In this document: piece by piece, positions 1 through 8,215 of the stretch
Numbering within the stretch: the first letter of the stretch is position 1
Layout of the letters: each line of letters starts with the position of its first letter
Assembly: GCF_015351105.1 (NCBI RefSeq)
Contig: NZ_JADKRR010000001.1
Span: 620,001-684,000, forward strand
DNA: 64,000 nucleotides
From: Clavibacter sp. VKM Ac-2872
GTDB taxonomy: Bacteria; Actinomycetota; Actinomycetes; Actinomycetales; Microbacteriaceae
Reading direction: 5' to 3'
Translations under genes and position numbers: made by a program
The notes under the pieces: model-generated
What the model saw: the letters and a program-made list of their open reading frames with translations, nothing else
The model's database searches: none
What the model was told of the DNA's origin: nothing

Positions 1-18
1 CGACCGCGCTTCGACGCG

Positions 19-56
19 GAAGGGCCCCGCGGATCCGATGATCCGCGGGGCCCTTC
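19..56 (-). terminator. Intrinsic terminator hairpin after the alcohol dehydrogenase
   Basis: A perfect 17-bp inverted repeat (19-35 with 40-56) closes on a 4-base loop. It sits 16 bases beyond the stop codon of the minus-strand alcohol dehydrogenase. There is no clear T-run, as is usual for GC-rich actinobacterial hairpin terminators. It could serve both strands. Confidence 0.75.
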
Positions 57-71
57 GACGTGATCCGCCGC

Positions 72-1118
72 TTACGCGAACGTCTTCGCGTCGATGACGA
101 AGCGGTACCGCACGTCCGACTTGAGGACGCGCTCGTAGGCCTCGTTGATCTGCTCGGCCGAGATGAGCTCGGTCTCGGGCACGATGCCGTGCTCGGCGCA
201 GAAGTCGAGCATCTCCTGCGTCTCGGCGATGCCGCCGATCATGGAACCGGCCCAGCTGCGGCGGGCGGGGATGAGCGCGAACGCGGGGATCTCGAGCGGC
301 TCCGACGGGGCGCCGACGTTGACGAGCGTGCCGTCGATCGCGAGCAGGCCGATGTACTTCGACATGTCGAGCTTCGCGGAGACCGTGTTGATGATCAGGT
401 CGAACGAGCTGGCGAGCTCCGTGAAGGTGCTGTCGTCGCTGGTCGCGAAGTAGCGGTCGGCGCCGAGACGCAGGCCGTCCTCCTTCTTGGAGAGCGTCTG
501 CGAGAGCACGGTGACCTCGGCGCCCATCGCGTGCGCGATCTTCACGGCCATGTGGCCGAGGCCGCCCATGCCGACGACCGCGACGCGCGTGCCGGGGCCG
601 GCGTTCCAGTGGCGCAGCGGCGAGTAGGTGGTGATGCCGGCGCAGAGCAGCGGCGCGACCTTCTCGACGTCGAGGGACTCGGGGACGCGGAGCACGAAGT
701 CCTCGTCGACGACGACGGCCTCGGAGTAGCCGCCCTGCGTGATGGTGCCATCGGCCGGGTCGGTGCCGCCGTAGGTCTGGATGTTGCCCTTCAGGCAGTA
801 CTGCTCCTGGCCGGCCGTGCACTGCTCGCACTCCTTGCAGGAGTTGACCATGCAGCCGACGCCGACGAGGTCGCCGACCTTGTGCTTGGTGACGTCTGCG
901 CCGACCTCGGTGACGCGGCCGACGATCTCGTGGCCGACGACCTGCGGGTACTGGATGGGGCCCCACTCGCCGCGGACGGTGTGGATGTCGGAGTGGCAGA
1001 CGCCCGAGTAGGCGATGTCGATGGAGACGTCCTTCGGGCCGACGTCGCGGCGCTCGATGGTGGTCTTGACGATGGGGTCGGTGGCGGACGGGGCCGCGTA
1101 GGCGTTGACGGTGCGCAT
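72..1118 (-). CDS. Zinc-dependent NAD(P)-dependent alcohol dehydrogenase (cinnamyl alcohol dehydrogenase-like)
   Basis: This is a 348-residue medium-chain dehydrogenase that interconverts alcohols and aldehydes using NAD(P)(H). The catalytic zinc ligands are visible: Cys41 in GVCHSDIH, the GHE motif near residue 62, and Cys159. The structural-zinc Cys cluster lies at about 94-108 (CKECEQC...C). The Rossmann glycine motif GMGGLG is at 183-188, followed by a GHMAVK stretch typical of the YahK/CAD group. The ATG at 1118 was chosen over an upstream extension because AAGGAG sits just before it. The gene is divergent from the esterase at 1273. The physiological substrate cannot be told from sequence. 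Confidence 0.93.
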   Translation of the reverse strand: MRTVNAYAAPSATDPIVKTTIERRDVGPKDVSIDIAYSGVCHSDIHTVRGEWGPIQYPQVVGHEIVGRVTEVGADVTKHKVGDLVGVGCMVNSCKECEQCTAGQEQYCLKGNIQTYGGTDPADGTITQGGYSEAVVVDEDFVLRVPESLDVEKVAPLLCAGITTYSPLRHWNAGPGTRVAVVGMGGLGHMAVKIAHAMGAEVTVLSQTLSKKEDGLRLGADRYFATSDDSTFTELASSFDLIINTVSAKLDMSKYIGLLAIDGTLVNVGAPSEPLEIPAFALIPARRSWAGSMIGGIAETQEMLDFCAEHGIVPETELISAEQINEAYERVLKSDVRYRFVIDAKTFA

Positions 1119-1272
1119 GGGTTCTCCTTGTGCTGTCCGGTGGGGGAGGGGAGGGATCGGGTCGATCCGGCCGCGCCCTCTTCGGATGCGGTACCCCTCG
1201 ACGCTACGCCTGCGGGGGCGGTTCGCCGAAACGGGCGCCGGCGCCCGCGCTGCCGCCGGATAGCGTGGCAGG

Positions 1273-2643
1273 ATGCCCGCACCCGACCTCACCGCCCCGA
1301 CGCGCACGCGATCCGGCGAGGTGCAGGGGCTCCGCGACGGCGACGTGATCCGCTACCTGGGGATCCCCTACGCGACGGCCGGCCGGGGCGCGCCGCCCGT
1401 GCCCGCGGTGCCGCCTACCGGATCCGACGGGTCGCCCGTGGTGCGGGCGGCCGTGCACCCCGCGCCCGCGTGCCCGCAGCCGTCGTCGCGGATCCTCGAC
1501 ACCCTCATGCAGGGCGCCCTCGACGGCGTCGCCCGCTCGGAGGACTGCCAGCGGCTCTCGATCACGCTGCCCGCCGACCAGGCGCCCGGCGAGATGCTGC
1601 CCGTGATCGTGTGGTTCCACGGCGGCGGCTACACGACGGGCGCGGGTGACCTCGCCATCCACGATCCACGCGCGCTCGTGGTGGAGCAGCGCGTGATCGT
1701 CGTGGCCGTGACCGCGCGGCTCGGGTACCTCGGGTTCGGCGGCGGCGGTCCTGATGGGCCGCCCGCGAACCTCGGCCTCCTCGACCAGCTGGAGGCGCTG
1801 CGCTGGGTCCGCGACTCGATCGCCGCGTTCGGCGGCGACCCGGACTCCGTCACCGCGATGGGCCAGTCCGCCGGCGGCGACGCGATCCTGCACCTCATGA
1901 TCAGCGACGGCGCCCGCGGCCTCTTCCGGCGGGCGATCGTGCAGAGCCCGCCGGTGGGGATCACGGGCGGGCGCGAGCGCATGTTCCGGGCTATGGCGCG
2001 CGTGACGCGGTCGCTCCCGGCCGACGCGCCGCTCGAGGCCGTCCTGCGTCGGCAGGCCCGGGCCGAGCGCGCGTCGTGGGCCTCGGGGATCCGCGCGGGC
2101 CTGCCCTGGGGTCCGCGCTACGGCCACGCGCCGCTGCCCGCCGAGGCCGACCGGGACGCCGCCTGGCGGGCCGCCGCTCCCGAGGTCGACCTCCTCATCG
2201 GCACCACGCGCGACGAGACCGCGATGTACCTGCCCGCGCTGCCGGTGATCGCGCCGCTGCTGCGCGTACCCCTGCTCGGCCGGGCGCTGCGGGCGATCCT
2301 GATGCGCGCGGTCGTGGGGCCCACCACTCGTCGCGTCTACACGCGGCCCGTCCGGGCGTTCGCAGCCCGGCACCGGGCCGCGGGCGGCCGGGCCGTGCGC
2401 TACGTCCTCCGCGCCGCGCCGGCGTCGAGCCCCATCGGCGCGGGGCACACGTCCGACGTGCCGCTGATCCTCGGCACGCGCGCGGCGTGGACCCGGATGC
2501 GCCTGGTCCCGCCTGCGGCGTGGCCCGAGGTCGCCGCGCGCGGCCGCGCCGTGCGGCAGGTGTGGGCCGACTTCGCGCGCACGGGCGAGGTCGCGGCGGA
2601 TGCGGACGCGCGCGCCTGCGGGATGCGGTTCGACCGCGGCTGA
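1273..2643 (+). CDS. Carboxylesterase, type B (para-nitrobenzyl esterase family)
   Basis: A 456-residue alpha/beta-hydrolase that hydrolyses carboxylic esters. The oxyanion-hole motif HGGG is at about 116-119 and the nucleophile elbow GQSAGG places Ser199 as catalytic. A GAGHTSD segment near residue 393 is a likely catalytic-His region. No signal peptide is visible, so it is probably cytoplasmic. The ATG follows TAGCGT by six bases, consistent with a leaderless transcript. Length is somewhat shorter than the usual 480-520 residues, mostly by lacking a long C-terminal lid. Substrate unknown. Confidence 0.9.
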   Translation: MPAPDLTAPTRTRSGEVQGLRDGDVIRYLGIPYATAGRGAPPVPAVPPTGSDGSPVVRAAVHPAPACPQPSSRILDTLMQGALDGVARSEDCQRLSITLPADQAPGEMLPVIVWFHGGGYTTGAGDLAIHDPRALVVEQRVIVVAVTARLGYLGFGGGGPDGPPANLGLLDQLEALRWVRDSIAAFGGDPDSVTAMGQSAGGDAILHLMISDGARGLFRRAIVQSPPVGITGGRERMFRAMARVTRSLPADAPLEAVLRRQARAERASWASGIRAGLPWGPRYGHAPLPAEADRDAAWRAAAPEVDLLIGTTRDETAMYLPALPVIAPLLRVPLLGRALRAILMRAVVGPTTRRVYTRPVRAFAARHRAAGGRAVRYVLRAAPASSPIGAGHTSDVPLILGTRAAWTRMRLVPPAAWPEVAARGRAVRQVWADFARTGEVAADADARACGMRFDRG

Positions 2644-2671
2644 GCGTGTCGTCGCCCGTCGCCGAGGGGCG

Positions 2672-3160
2672 TCAGTCGAGCTGCACCCGCCGCGGCCCCG
2701 CACCGCGGTCGCCCAGCGCGTCGTCCGGGTTGAGGAGGCCGCACGCCTTCATCGACAGGCACCCGCAGCCGATGCAGCCCGTCAGCTCGCGCTCCAGGCG
2801 CTCGATGCTGCGGCGCCGCTCCTCGAGCAGGCGCTTCCAGCGGCGCGACGCGCGCTGCCAGTCGGCGTGGCTCGGCGGGCGGTCGAGCGGCACGTCGTCG
2901 AAGGTGGACTGCACGTCGGCGAGCGGGATCCCGAGGCGCTTGGCCACCGTGATCAGCGACACGCGTCGCAGCATGTGCCGCGCGTACCGCCGCTGGTTGC
3001 CCGCGGTGCGCTCGGCGGCGATGAGGCCGAGGTCCTCGTAGAAGCGGAGGGCGGAGGCGGCGACGCCCGTGCGCCGGGTCATCTCGCCGACCGTGAGCAG
3101 CTCGCCGGGCGCGTGCCGGGGCGTCGCCGCGACGGCCGCCGGCTCCTGCGCATCCGCCAC
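2672..3160 (-). CDS. soxR: Redox-sensing transcriptional activator SoxR (MerR family)
   Basis: A 162-residue MerR-type regulator. The winged helix spans about 20-90 (LTVGEMTRRTGVAASALRFY). A dimerisation helix follows, then the four-cysteine [2Fe-2S] motif C-x2-C-x-C-x5-C at 129-140 that defines SoxR. Oxidation of the cluster by redox-cycling compounds activates transcription in this family. The GTG start at 3160 follows a GGGAGGGG ribosome-binding site. It is divergent from the ferredoxin gene, and a MerR-type promoter lies between them, so that ferredoxin/flavin reductase unit is the likely target. Confidence 0.96.
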   Translation of the reverse strand: MADAQEPAAVAATPRHAPGELLTVGEMTRRTGVAASALRFYEDLGLIAAERTAGNQRRYARHMLRRVSLITVAKRLGIPLADVQSTFDDVPLDRPPSHADWQRASRRWKRLLEERRRSIERLERELTGCIGCGCLSMKACGLLNPDDALGDRGAGPRRVQLD

Positions 3161-3175
3161 GACGTCCCCTCCCGA

Positions 3176-3206
3176 TTGACCTCAAGCGTACGTGAGGTTC
3201 TAACGT
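3176..3206 (+). promoter_or_regulatory. SoxR-type promoter with a 19-bp spacer and embedded dyad
   Basis: TTGACC (3176-3181) and TAACGT (3201-3206) are separated by 19 bp, the overlong spacing typical of MerR-family promoters. The spacer holds a dyad with ACCTCAAG on the left (3179-3186) and CGTGAGGT on the right (3191-3198). These half-sites resemble the known CCTCAAG SoxR box. It reads toward the ferredoxin gene, 60 bases upstream of its start. Confidence 0.8.
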
Positions 3207-3266
3207 GGACACCATGCGCATGACCCGCCCCGCCGTCACGACGGCCCCCACCCGTGGAGACGCCCT

Positions 3267-3593
3267 GTGACCTACGTGATCGCCCTGCCGTGCGTCGACG
3301 TGAAGGACCGCGCCTGCATCGACGAGTGCCCGGTCGATTGCATCTACGAGGGCGAGCGGTCGCTCTACATCCACCCGGACGAGTGCGTCGACTGCGGCGC
3401 CTGCGAGCCCGTCTGCCCCGTCGAGGCCATCTACTACGAGGACGACCTGCCCGAGAAGTGGTCCGACTACTACACCGCCAACGTCGAGTTCTTCGCGGAG
3501 ATGGGATCGCCCGGCGGCGCCGTCAAGGTCGGCGCCGTCGCGTACGACCACCCGGTGGTCGCGGCCATCCCGCGCGAGGGCGCGACGGCGTGA
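3267..3593 (+). CDS. fdxA: Seven-iron ferredoxin (3Fe-4S/4Fe-4S)
   Basis: A 108-residue FdxA-type electron carrier. Cysteines fall at 9, 17, 21, 25, 40, 43, 46 and 50, giving the CxxCxxCxxxCP pattern (CVDCGACEPVCP) plus the N-terminal cluster of the 7Fe family. The C-terminal extension (YYEDDLPEKW...) is also typical. The start is GTG at 3267. It lies under a SoxR-like promoter and overlaps the flavin reductase gene by 4 bases (GTGA), so the two are translationally coupled. Together they suggest an electron-transfer response to redox-cycling agents. Confidence 0.95.
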   Translation: MTYVIALPCVDVKDRACIDECPVDCIYEGERSLYIHPDECVDCGACEPVCPVEAIYYEDDLPEKWSDYYTANVEFFAEMGSPGGAVKVGAVAYDHPVVAAIPREGATA

Positions 3594-4084
3594 GCGCCGA
3601 TCCCGATCTCTTCAAGGCCGCGTTCCGCGGTCACCCGGCCGGCGTCGCGCTCATCACCGCGCGCACCGCGGAGGGGCCGTCCGGCCTCACCGCGTCGAGC
3701 GTCGCGTCCCTGTCGGTGGATCCGCCCGCGCTCTCGTTCTCGGTGACGCGCGCCACGGGATCGGCCGGCGCGATCCTCTCCGCCGACAGCTACGTCGTGC
3801 ACCTGCTCGCGGGGCAGCACGCCGCCCTCGCCCGCGCCTTCGCCGTCTCCGGGTCGCCGCGCTTCACCGAGGAGCAGGGCTTCCAGGAGCTGCCGACGGG
3901 CGAGCCGCTGCTCGCCGACGCGCGCGCCGCCCTCCGCTGCCGCACCCTGCAGACCGTGCCGGTGGGCGGATCCGTTCTGGTCGTCGCCGAGGTCCTCGAC
4001 GTGATCCTGGGCGAGGCCGCCCCGCCGCTCGTCTACCGCGACCGCCGCTTCCACCTGCTCGAGGACGACCACCCGGAGCTCTGA
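3590..4084 (+). CDS. Flavin reductase-like, FMN-binding protein
   Basis: A 164-residue member of the flavin reductase-like (FMN-binding split barrel) family, which reduces flavin with NAD(P)H or supplies reduced flavin to a monooxygenase. The hallmark stretch is GVALITARTAEGPSGLTASS with SVDPPALSFSV, followed by SYVVHLLAGQ. The start was set at GTG 3590 because it overlaps the ferredoxin stop by 4 bases. No dedicated monooxygenase is adjacent, so a role in general redox homeostasis under SoxR control is inferred. Confidence 0.88.
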   Translation: MSADPDLFKAAFRGHPAGVALITARTAEGPSGLTASSVASLSVDPPALSFSVTRATGSAGAILSADSYVVHLLAGQHAALARAFAVSGSPRFTEEQGFQELPTGEPLLADARAALRCRTLQTVPVGGSVLVVAEVLDVILGEAAPPLVYRDRRFHLLEDDHPEL

Positions 4085-4106
4085 GGGCGGGCCGCCGCCG
4101 GGGGCG

Positions 4107-6035
4107 TCACGCGTTCATGAACTCCGACGGCTTGAGCGCCCGCTCCACGATGCGCACGTCGCCGATGGACGCCGGCAGCACGTGGTCGAGCTTCCCCGCG
4201 TAGAGGTTCGCGCCGAGCAGCCACGAGGTCGCGGGGGACGCCGCCGACAGGCCGCGGTTCGAGGTGGAGGGGTTCCGCACCACCGGGCAGCCGTCGACGT
4301 ACATCGTCGTGTGCTGGCCGTCGTTCACGACCGCCACGTGCCACCACGTCGCGGCCGGCAGCTCGTGCGACCAGTTCGTGAGGGATCCCTGCTGCGTCGT
4401 CGGGTAGACGCACCACTGGATCTCGCGGCTGCCCGAGACGCTGAGGGTCGCGGCGGGCTCGTCCGGGTCGCCCGCGTCGCCGGGGGTCTTGCCCGCGTCC
4501 TTGGCTGATGCGGCGCGGGAGAGGATCGCGCTGAAGCCGTCCGCGTCGCCGTCGAAGTCGGCCGGGATGCGGACGAACGCCTCGACCGTGTAGCCCTGGC
4601 GGAAGGTCGCGGCGTCGAGCGGGGCGCCGTCGACGGTCCGGAGGTAGTCGCCGCTCTTCTTGCCGCCCGTGAGGGTGAGGCTGCCGAAGCCGGGCTGGTC
4701 GTCGTGGTGCGCGGAGGCGAAGCGCAGGGATCCGGGTGCCGCTCCCGCGCGGTTCGCGACCACGAGGTCGTTGCCGCGACCCGAGGCGTCCGCGATGCGC
4801 GCGGTGGTGCCGAGCGCGGATCCGTCCGCGTGCCCGTCGAAGCGCCAGTACGCGACGGTGCCGGGCACGAGCATCTGCGCGGCCGACCGGGCGGCGCGCA
4901 CGGGAACGGGCGCGAACCCGGCGAACCGCTGCTCGAAGTCGACGGACACGGTGAACCGGTCGACGTCGCCGGAGAGGGCCGCCTCCTCGTCCGCGAGCTC
5001 GTTGCCCGTGCCGAGCCCGCCGCCGAGGAGGAAGGGCGACAGGGTCTCGACGTCGATCGCGTTCCGCTCGAGGTCCACGCGGTACAGCCGGATCATCGCG
5101 GCGCCGCCGTAGTAGCGGTCCTGGTAGTTCACGAGGTGCAGGTCCACGTCGTGGCCCGCGCGATTCTGCTTGGTGGTGCGGCCGGGCTTCCAGTAGTGGC
5201 CGTTCAGCGTGAGGAAGATCTGGTCGTGCTGGGAGATGAAGGAGTCCCAGAGGCCCTGGCCGTAGTCGTCGAGCACGGCGGACCCGTCGGGCTTCGAGTC
5301 GACGATGTCGTGCGCCGTGAGGATCACCGGCAGGGTCGGGTGCGCCGCCAGCACGCCGCGCGCCCACTCCACGCCGCGCGCGCTCGTGCGCCAGTCGAGC
5401 GCGAGGACGAGCCAGTCGCGGCCGCCCGCCGTGAAGGTGTGGAACGAGTTGTAGCCGTCGGGGCTGGATCCGCGGTAGCTCGGCGACTTCGTGAAGCGCT
5501 TCGGCCCGAACGCGTCGAGGTAGGGCGTGCGGCCGCGCTGGTCGTCGGTGGAGGAGTCGACGTCGTGGTTGCCGGCGAGCACGCTCCACGCGGCGCCCGC
5601 CTTGTCGAGCAGCGTGAACTGCGCGCTGGCCGCCTGGATCTCCTTCTCGGCGCCGTTCTGCGTCACGTCGCCGAGGTGCGCGAGGAAGACGATGTTGTGC
5701 CGGTCGCGCTCGGCCAGCACGTAGCGGAGCGACGCCTCGAGCGGCTCCGGGTGGATCGACGCGCCGTCGAAGAGGTACTGCGTGTCGGGGAGCACGGCGA
5801 TCGTGAAGCGGGGCGACGCGGTGTCGGGCTTCCAGCGGGCGCCGGATCCCTGCTGCGCGGCGGGCGTCTTCACCGCGCTGGCGCCGAGCGCGTCGTCGGA
5901 TGCGGTCTCCGCCACGGCGGGGAGGGCGCCGCCGAGGCCGGCCACGCCCAGCGCGCCGGCCGCGCCGGTCGTGATGAGGAAGCCGCGTCGGGAGAGGGCG
6001 GAGGAGGAGGGAGACGTCGTCGGGTCCTGGGTCAC
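4107..6035 (-). CDS. Exported calcineurin-like phosphoesterase with C-terminal LamG-like domain
   Basis: A 642-residue protein with a Tat-type signal (SRRGFLITTG, about 15-24, then an Ala-rich hydrophobic segment). The metallophosphoesterase core shows the metal-ligand motifs PDTQYL, HLGDVTQNG, AGNHDV, TAHDI and NGHYW between about residues 80 and 350. The C-terminal third (from about 410, YWRFDGHADG) resembles a concanavalin-like LamG jelly roll, with a GFEV/DGxP strand pattern. GTG 6035 gives a start directly before the signal. It probably acts outside the membrane on a phosphodiester or phosphomonoester. The binding domain suggests attachment to a polysaccharide or host surface. Confidence 0.88.
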   Translation of the reverse strand: MTQDPTTSPSSSALSRRGFLITTGAAGALGVAGLGGALPAVAETASDDALGASAVKTPAAQQGSGARWKPDTASPRFTIAVLPDTQYLFDGASIHPEPLEASLRYVLAERDRHNIVFLAHLGDVTQNGAEKEIQAASAQFTLLDKAGAAWSVLAGNHDVDSSTDDQRGRTPYLDAFGPKRFTKSPSYRGSSPDGYNSFHTFTAGGRDWLVLALDWRTSARGVEWARGVLAAHPTLPVILTAHDIVDSKPDGSAVLDDYGQGLWDSFISQHDQIFLTLNGHYWKPGRTTKQNRAGHDVDLHLVNYQDRYYGGAAMIRLYRVDLERNAIDVETLSPFLLGGGLGTGNELADEEAALSGDVDRFTVSVDFEQRFAGFAPVPVRAARSAAQMLVPGTVAYWRFDGHADGSALGTTARIADASGRGNDLVVANRAGAAPGSLRFASAHHDDQPGFGSLTLTGGKKSGDYLRTVDGAPLDAATFRQGYTVEAFVRIPADFDGDADGFSAILSRAASAKDAGKTPGDAGDPDEPAATLSVSGSREIQWCVYPTTQQGSLTNWSHELPAATWWHVAVVNDGQHTTMYVDGCPVVRNPSTSNRGLSAASPATSWLLGANLYAGKLDHVLPASIGDVRIVERALKPSEFMNA

Positions 6036-6146
6036 GGGGGACGACGGTAGAGCCGGCCGCTGAATGCCATGCGACGCAGCGGTGGACGGGCGGCGGCGGG
6101 GGCGCGAGGCGTTGCCGGGACGGGCCGCGGGCGACAGGCTGGGGCG

Positions 6147-6872
6147 ATGCAGTCCCACGACGCCGACCCCATGGACCTCCCGACTCCGCCGACCGCGGAC
6201 TCCATCACGGCCGAGTTCGGGGTCGCGCTGTTCACCTTCGCGTCGCAGCCGACGGTGGAGGAGGCGGGCGCCGGGTACCAGGGCCACAGCGCGGACGGGG
6301 GGCCTGTGCACCTCGAGAACGCGGGCGTCGGCTTCACGGTCTGGAGGAACCCGGACGACCACGACGATCCCGTGAACCTCGCCGACATCGACGCGGAGAC
6401 GCGCGCGATGCTCGACGCGCCACCCGTCCGTCCGCTCCCCGCGTGGATCGAGGAGGCCCGCCAGCGGCTGCGGTACCCGCTGCTCGCGGAGGCGGTCCGC
6501 ACGACGCCGGCCGTCCAGCACGACGGCGACCCGTTCGCGCCCACGGTCGAGCGCGCGCTCGTCGAGCACGCGGAGCACATCCTCATCAACTCCTTCCGCG
6601 CCGAGCGCACCGACGGCCGCATGCCGACCGTGCTCCGGGACGCGCCGACTCCGGCCGACCTGGCGCCCGCGGAGGTCGAGATCGACGGGGCGCGCGTCGA
6701 CGGCCTCCGGCTGGACCGCGACGCGCACGTCGTGGCGGTGGGCGCGCAGGTCGGCGACCGGATCCTCACGGCGGTCATCCCGCGGGCCGAGCTCGCGTAC
6801 GTGCGGCTCGCGTTCGTGACGCGGCCGACGCCCTCCTCGCCCGGGCGGGTCAGCCGACCGGGGGTCGCATGA
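6147..6872 (+). CDS. Hypothetical protein, 241 residues
   Basis: I do not recognise this family. The soluble, acidic protein has no signal peptide or membrane helix. It begins with a testable ATG at 6147; an upstream extension is Arg/Gly-rich and looks non-coding. Central features are GVGFTVWRNPDDHDDP and a helical region with conserved-looking HAEHILINSFRAER. The end overlaps a decayed VOC fragment on the opposite strand by 23 bases, suggesting the 3' end was formed by a rearrangement. Confidence 0.7.
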   Translation: MQSHDADPMDLPTPPTADSITAEFGVALFTFASQPTVEEAGAGYQGHSADGGPVHLENAGVGFTVWRNPDDHDDPVNLADIDAETRAMLDAPPVRPLPAWIEEARQRLRYPLLAEAVRTTPAVQHDGDPFAPTVERALVEHAEHILINSFRAERTDGRMPTVLRDAPTPADLAPAEVEIDGARVDGLRLDRDAHVVAVGAQVGDRILTAVIPRAELAYVRLAFVTRPTPSSPGRVSRPGVA

Positions 6873-6986
6873 GGTCCCACGCGGCGCCGGACGGGCCCTC
6901 GACGATCGCGACGGTGCCGTACGGCTCGTGGCGCGGCTCCTCGCGGAACACGACGCCGTGCGCGAGCATCCGCGCGTGCCGGGAGA
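6850..6986 (-). pseudogene. Remnant of a VOC (glyoxalase/bleomycin-resistance) protein, C-terminal piece only
   Basis: Reading the minus strand, about 44 codons end at TGA 6850-6852 and are closed upstream by an in-frame TAG. The peptide contains AHGVVFREEPRHEPYGTVAI followed by EGPSGAAWDLMRPP. This matches the last beta-strands of VOC-family proteins (GxxFxxEP...YGTxxxxxDPxGNxWDL). The rest of the roughly 120-residue domain is missing because another gene lies upstream. I read this as a truncated relic, not an expressed gene. Confidence 0.65.
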
Positions 6987-7003
6987 GCCCCTACGGTGGG
7001 ACC

Positions 7004-7273
7004 GTGATCCGACCCTCCCGCCTGCGCCTCCTGCTCGTCGTGGCGACGCTCGCCGTGGTGGCGGGCGCCGTCACCCTCGGCGTCGGGCTGATGCAGCCCG
7101 CCGCCACCGGCTGGTTCGCGTACGCACCGCTGTCCGGCGAGTCGTTCGTCCCGTCGGGGGTGCACCTCGTCTCGACGGCGGCCATCGTCTCCGCCGGCGT
7201 GATCGCCCTCGGCGTCGTCGGCCTCGCGCTCTGGTGGGGGATCCGGATCGGCCGCGGCCGCGACGACGCCTGA
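7004..7273 (+). CDS. Small two-helix membrane protein, paralogue of 7906-8193
   Basis: An 89-residue protein with two predicted transmembrane helices (about 7-29 and 55-80), joined by a loop holding the signature SGVHLVSTA. The last residues are basic (RIGRGR). The same architecture and loop motif occur in the protein encoded at 7906-8193, so the two are paralogues flanking an HD-domain gene. GTG 7004 was chosen because it places basic residues directly before helix 1. Function unknown. Confidence 0.72.
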   Translation: MIRPSRLRLLLVVATLAVVAGAVTLGVGLMQPAATGWFAYAPLSGESFVPSGVHLVSTAAIVSAGVIALGVVGLALWWGIRIGRGRDDA

Positions 7274-7303
7274 CCGGAGATGCGCCGCGTGCCACAGTTG
7301 TCC

Positions 7304-7909
7304 ATGCGCATCGCCGACTTCCCCGTGCCCGACACGGCCGCCGCCCGCGGGGCCCTCGAGCTGGCCACGAGCTACCAGTCGCCGGCGATGACGGCCCACG
7401 CGCTCCGCTCGTGGCTCTGGGCCGAGGCGTTCGCGGTGGTCGAGCAGCTCGCGGACGTGGACCACGAGATCCTCTACGTCTCGGCGGTGCTGTACGACAT
7501 CGGCACGGTCGAGGAGTTCGACAACCACACGATCTCGTACGAGCACGCGGGCGGGCACGTGAGCGTCGCGCTCACGGCCGGCGCCGGCTGGCCCGCCGCC
7601 CGCCGGCAGCGCGTCCTCGACGCGATCGTGCGGCACAACTGGCCCTCGGTGGATCCGGGGCTCGACGTCGAGGGGCACCTCCTGGAGGTCGCCACCGGCC
7701 TCGACATCTCCGGCGCGCGGGCCGACGCGCTGCCGGAGGGGTACCTGCGGGAGGTGCTGGCGGCGCATCCCCGCGGCGACCTGGCCGCCGAGTTCGGCGC
7801 CTGCGTCGTCGACCAGGCGGAGCGGAAGCCGACGACGGCCGCCCGGCGCCTCGTCGACGGCGGCGTGATCGCGAAGCTCGCGGCGAATCCGCTCGAGGCG
7901 CTCCGATGA
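7304..7909 (+). CDS. HD-domain protein with a substituted metal-binding His
   Basis: About 201 residues resembling the cyanamide hydratase-like branch of HD-domain proteins. The first conserved His is present in MTAHALRSW (residue 32). The position of the defining His-Asp pair reads LYDIG (residues 63-67), so the metal-binding His is replaced by Tyr. Downstream helices (AIVRHNWPSVDPG, GLDISG) still fit the fold. Metal-dependent hydrolase activity may be lost or altered. An ATG at 7280 is an alternative start; 7304 fits a leaderless start better. It overlaps the next gene by 4 bases. Confidence 0.78.
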   Translation: MRIADFPVPDTAAARGALELATSYQSPAMTAHALRSWLWAEAFAVVEQLADVDHEILYVSAVLYDIGTVEEFDNHTISYEHAGGHVSVALTAGAGWPAARRQRVLDAIVRHNWPSVDPGLDVEGHLLEVATGLDISGARADALPEGYLREVLAAHPRGDLAAEFGACVVDQAERKPTTAARRLVDGGVIAKLAANPLEALR

Positions 7910-8193
7910 GCCGCACCGGGATGCGCGCGCTGCTGGCCGTGGCGGTGCTCGCGATCGTGGGCGGGACGGTCGCGCTCGTCGTCGCGCTGGCGCAGCCGGT
8001 CGTCGTCACGTCGTTCGCGTTCGTGGGCTCCGGGAACCCGTTCCGCGGATCCGGCGTGCACCTCCTCACGACCGCGACGATGGTCGGCGCCGCGCTGCTG
8101 GTCGTCGGCCTCGCGGGCCTGGCGCTCGCGTACGGCATCGCGCGGGGCGGGCGATCCCGGCGCGACGGCCGCCGCCCCCGCGCCGACCGCTGA
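7906..8193 (+). CDS. Small two-helix membrane protein, paralogue of 7004-7273
   Basis: A 95-residue protein with transmembrane helices at about 7-30 and 53-78 and a basic tail (RGGRSRRDGRR). The connecting loop contains SGVHLLTTAT, matching the SGVHLVSTAA loop of the protein upstream of the HD gene. The ATG overlaps the HD-protein stop codon (ATGA), implying coupled translation. The triple arrangement (membrane protein, HD protein, membrane protein) suggests a shared membrane-associated function that I cannot name. Confidence 0.78.
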   Translation: MSRTGMRALLAVAVLAIVGGTVALVVALAQPVVVTSFAFVGSGNPFRGSGVHLLTTATMVGAALLVVGLAGLALAYGIARGGRSRRDGRRPRADR

Positions 8194-8215
8194 GGGCGGC
8201 CGGCGCGCGCCGGGA

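Noticed and set aside
60-1649. Very long open frames opposite or across the alcohol dehydrogenase and other genes
   Set aside because: Their translations are Arg/Ala/Gly/Pro-rich with no family motifs and lie antisense to well-supported genes. Long spurious frames are expected at this GC content.
8200-8213. GC palindrome CCGGCGCGCGCCGG between convergent genes as a terminator
   Set aside because: It has no loop and no T-run; the stem cannot form a normal hairpin. It could be chance in such GC-rich sequence.
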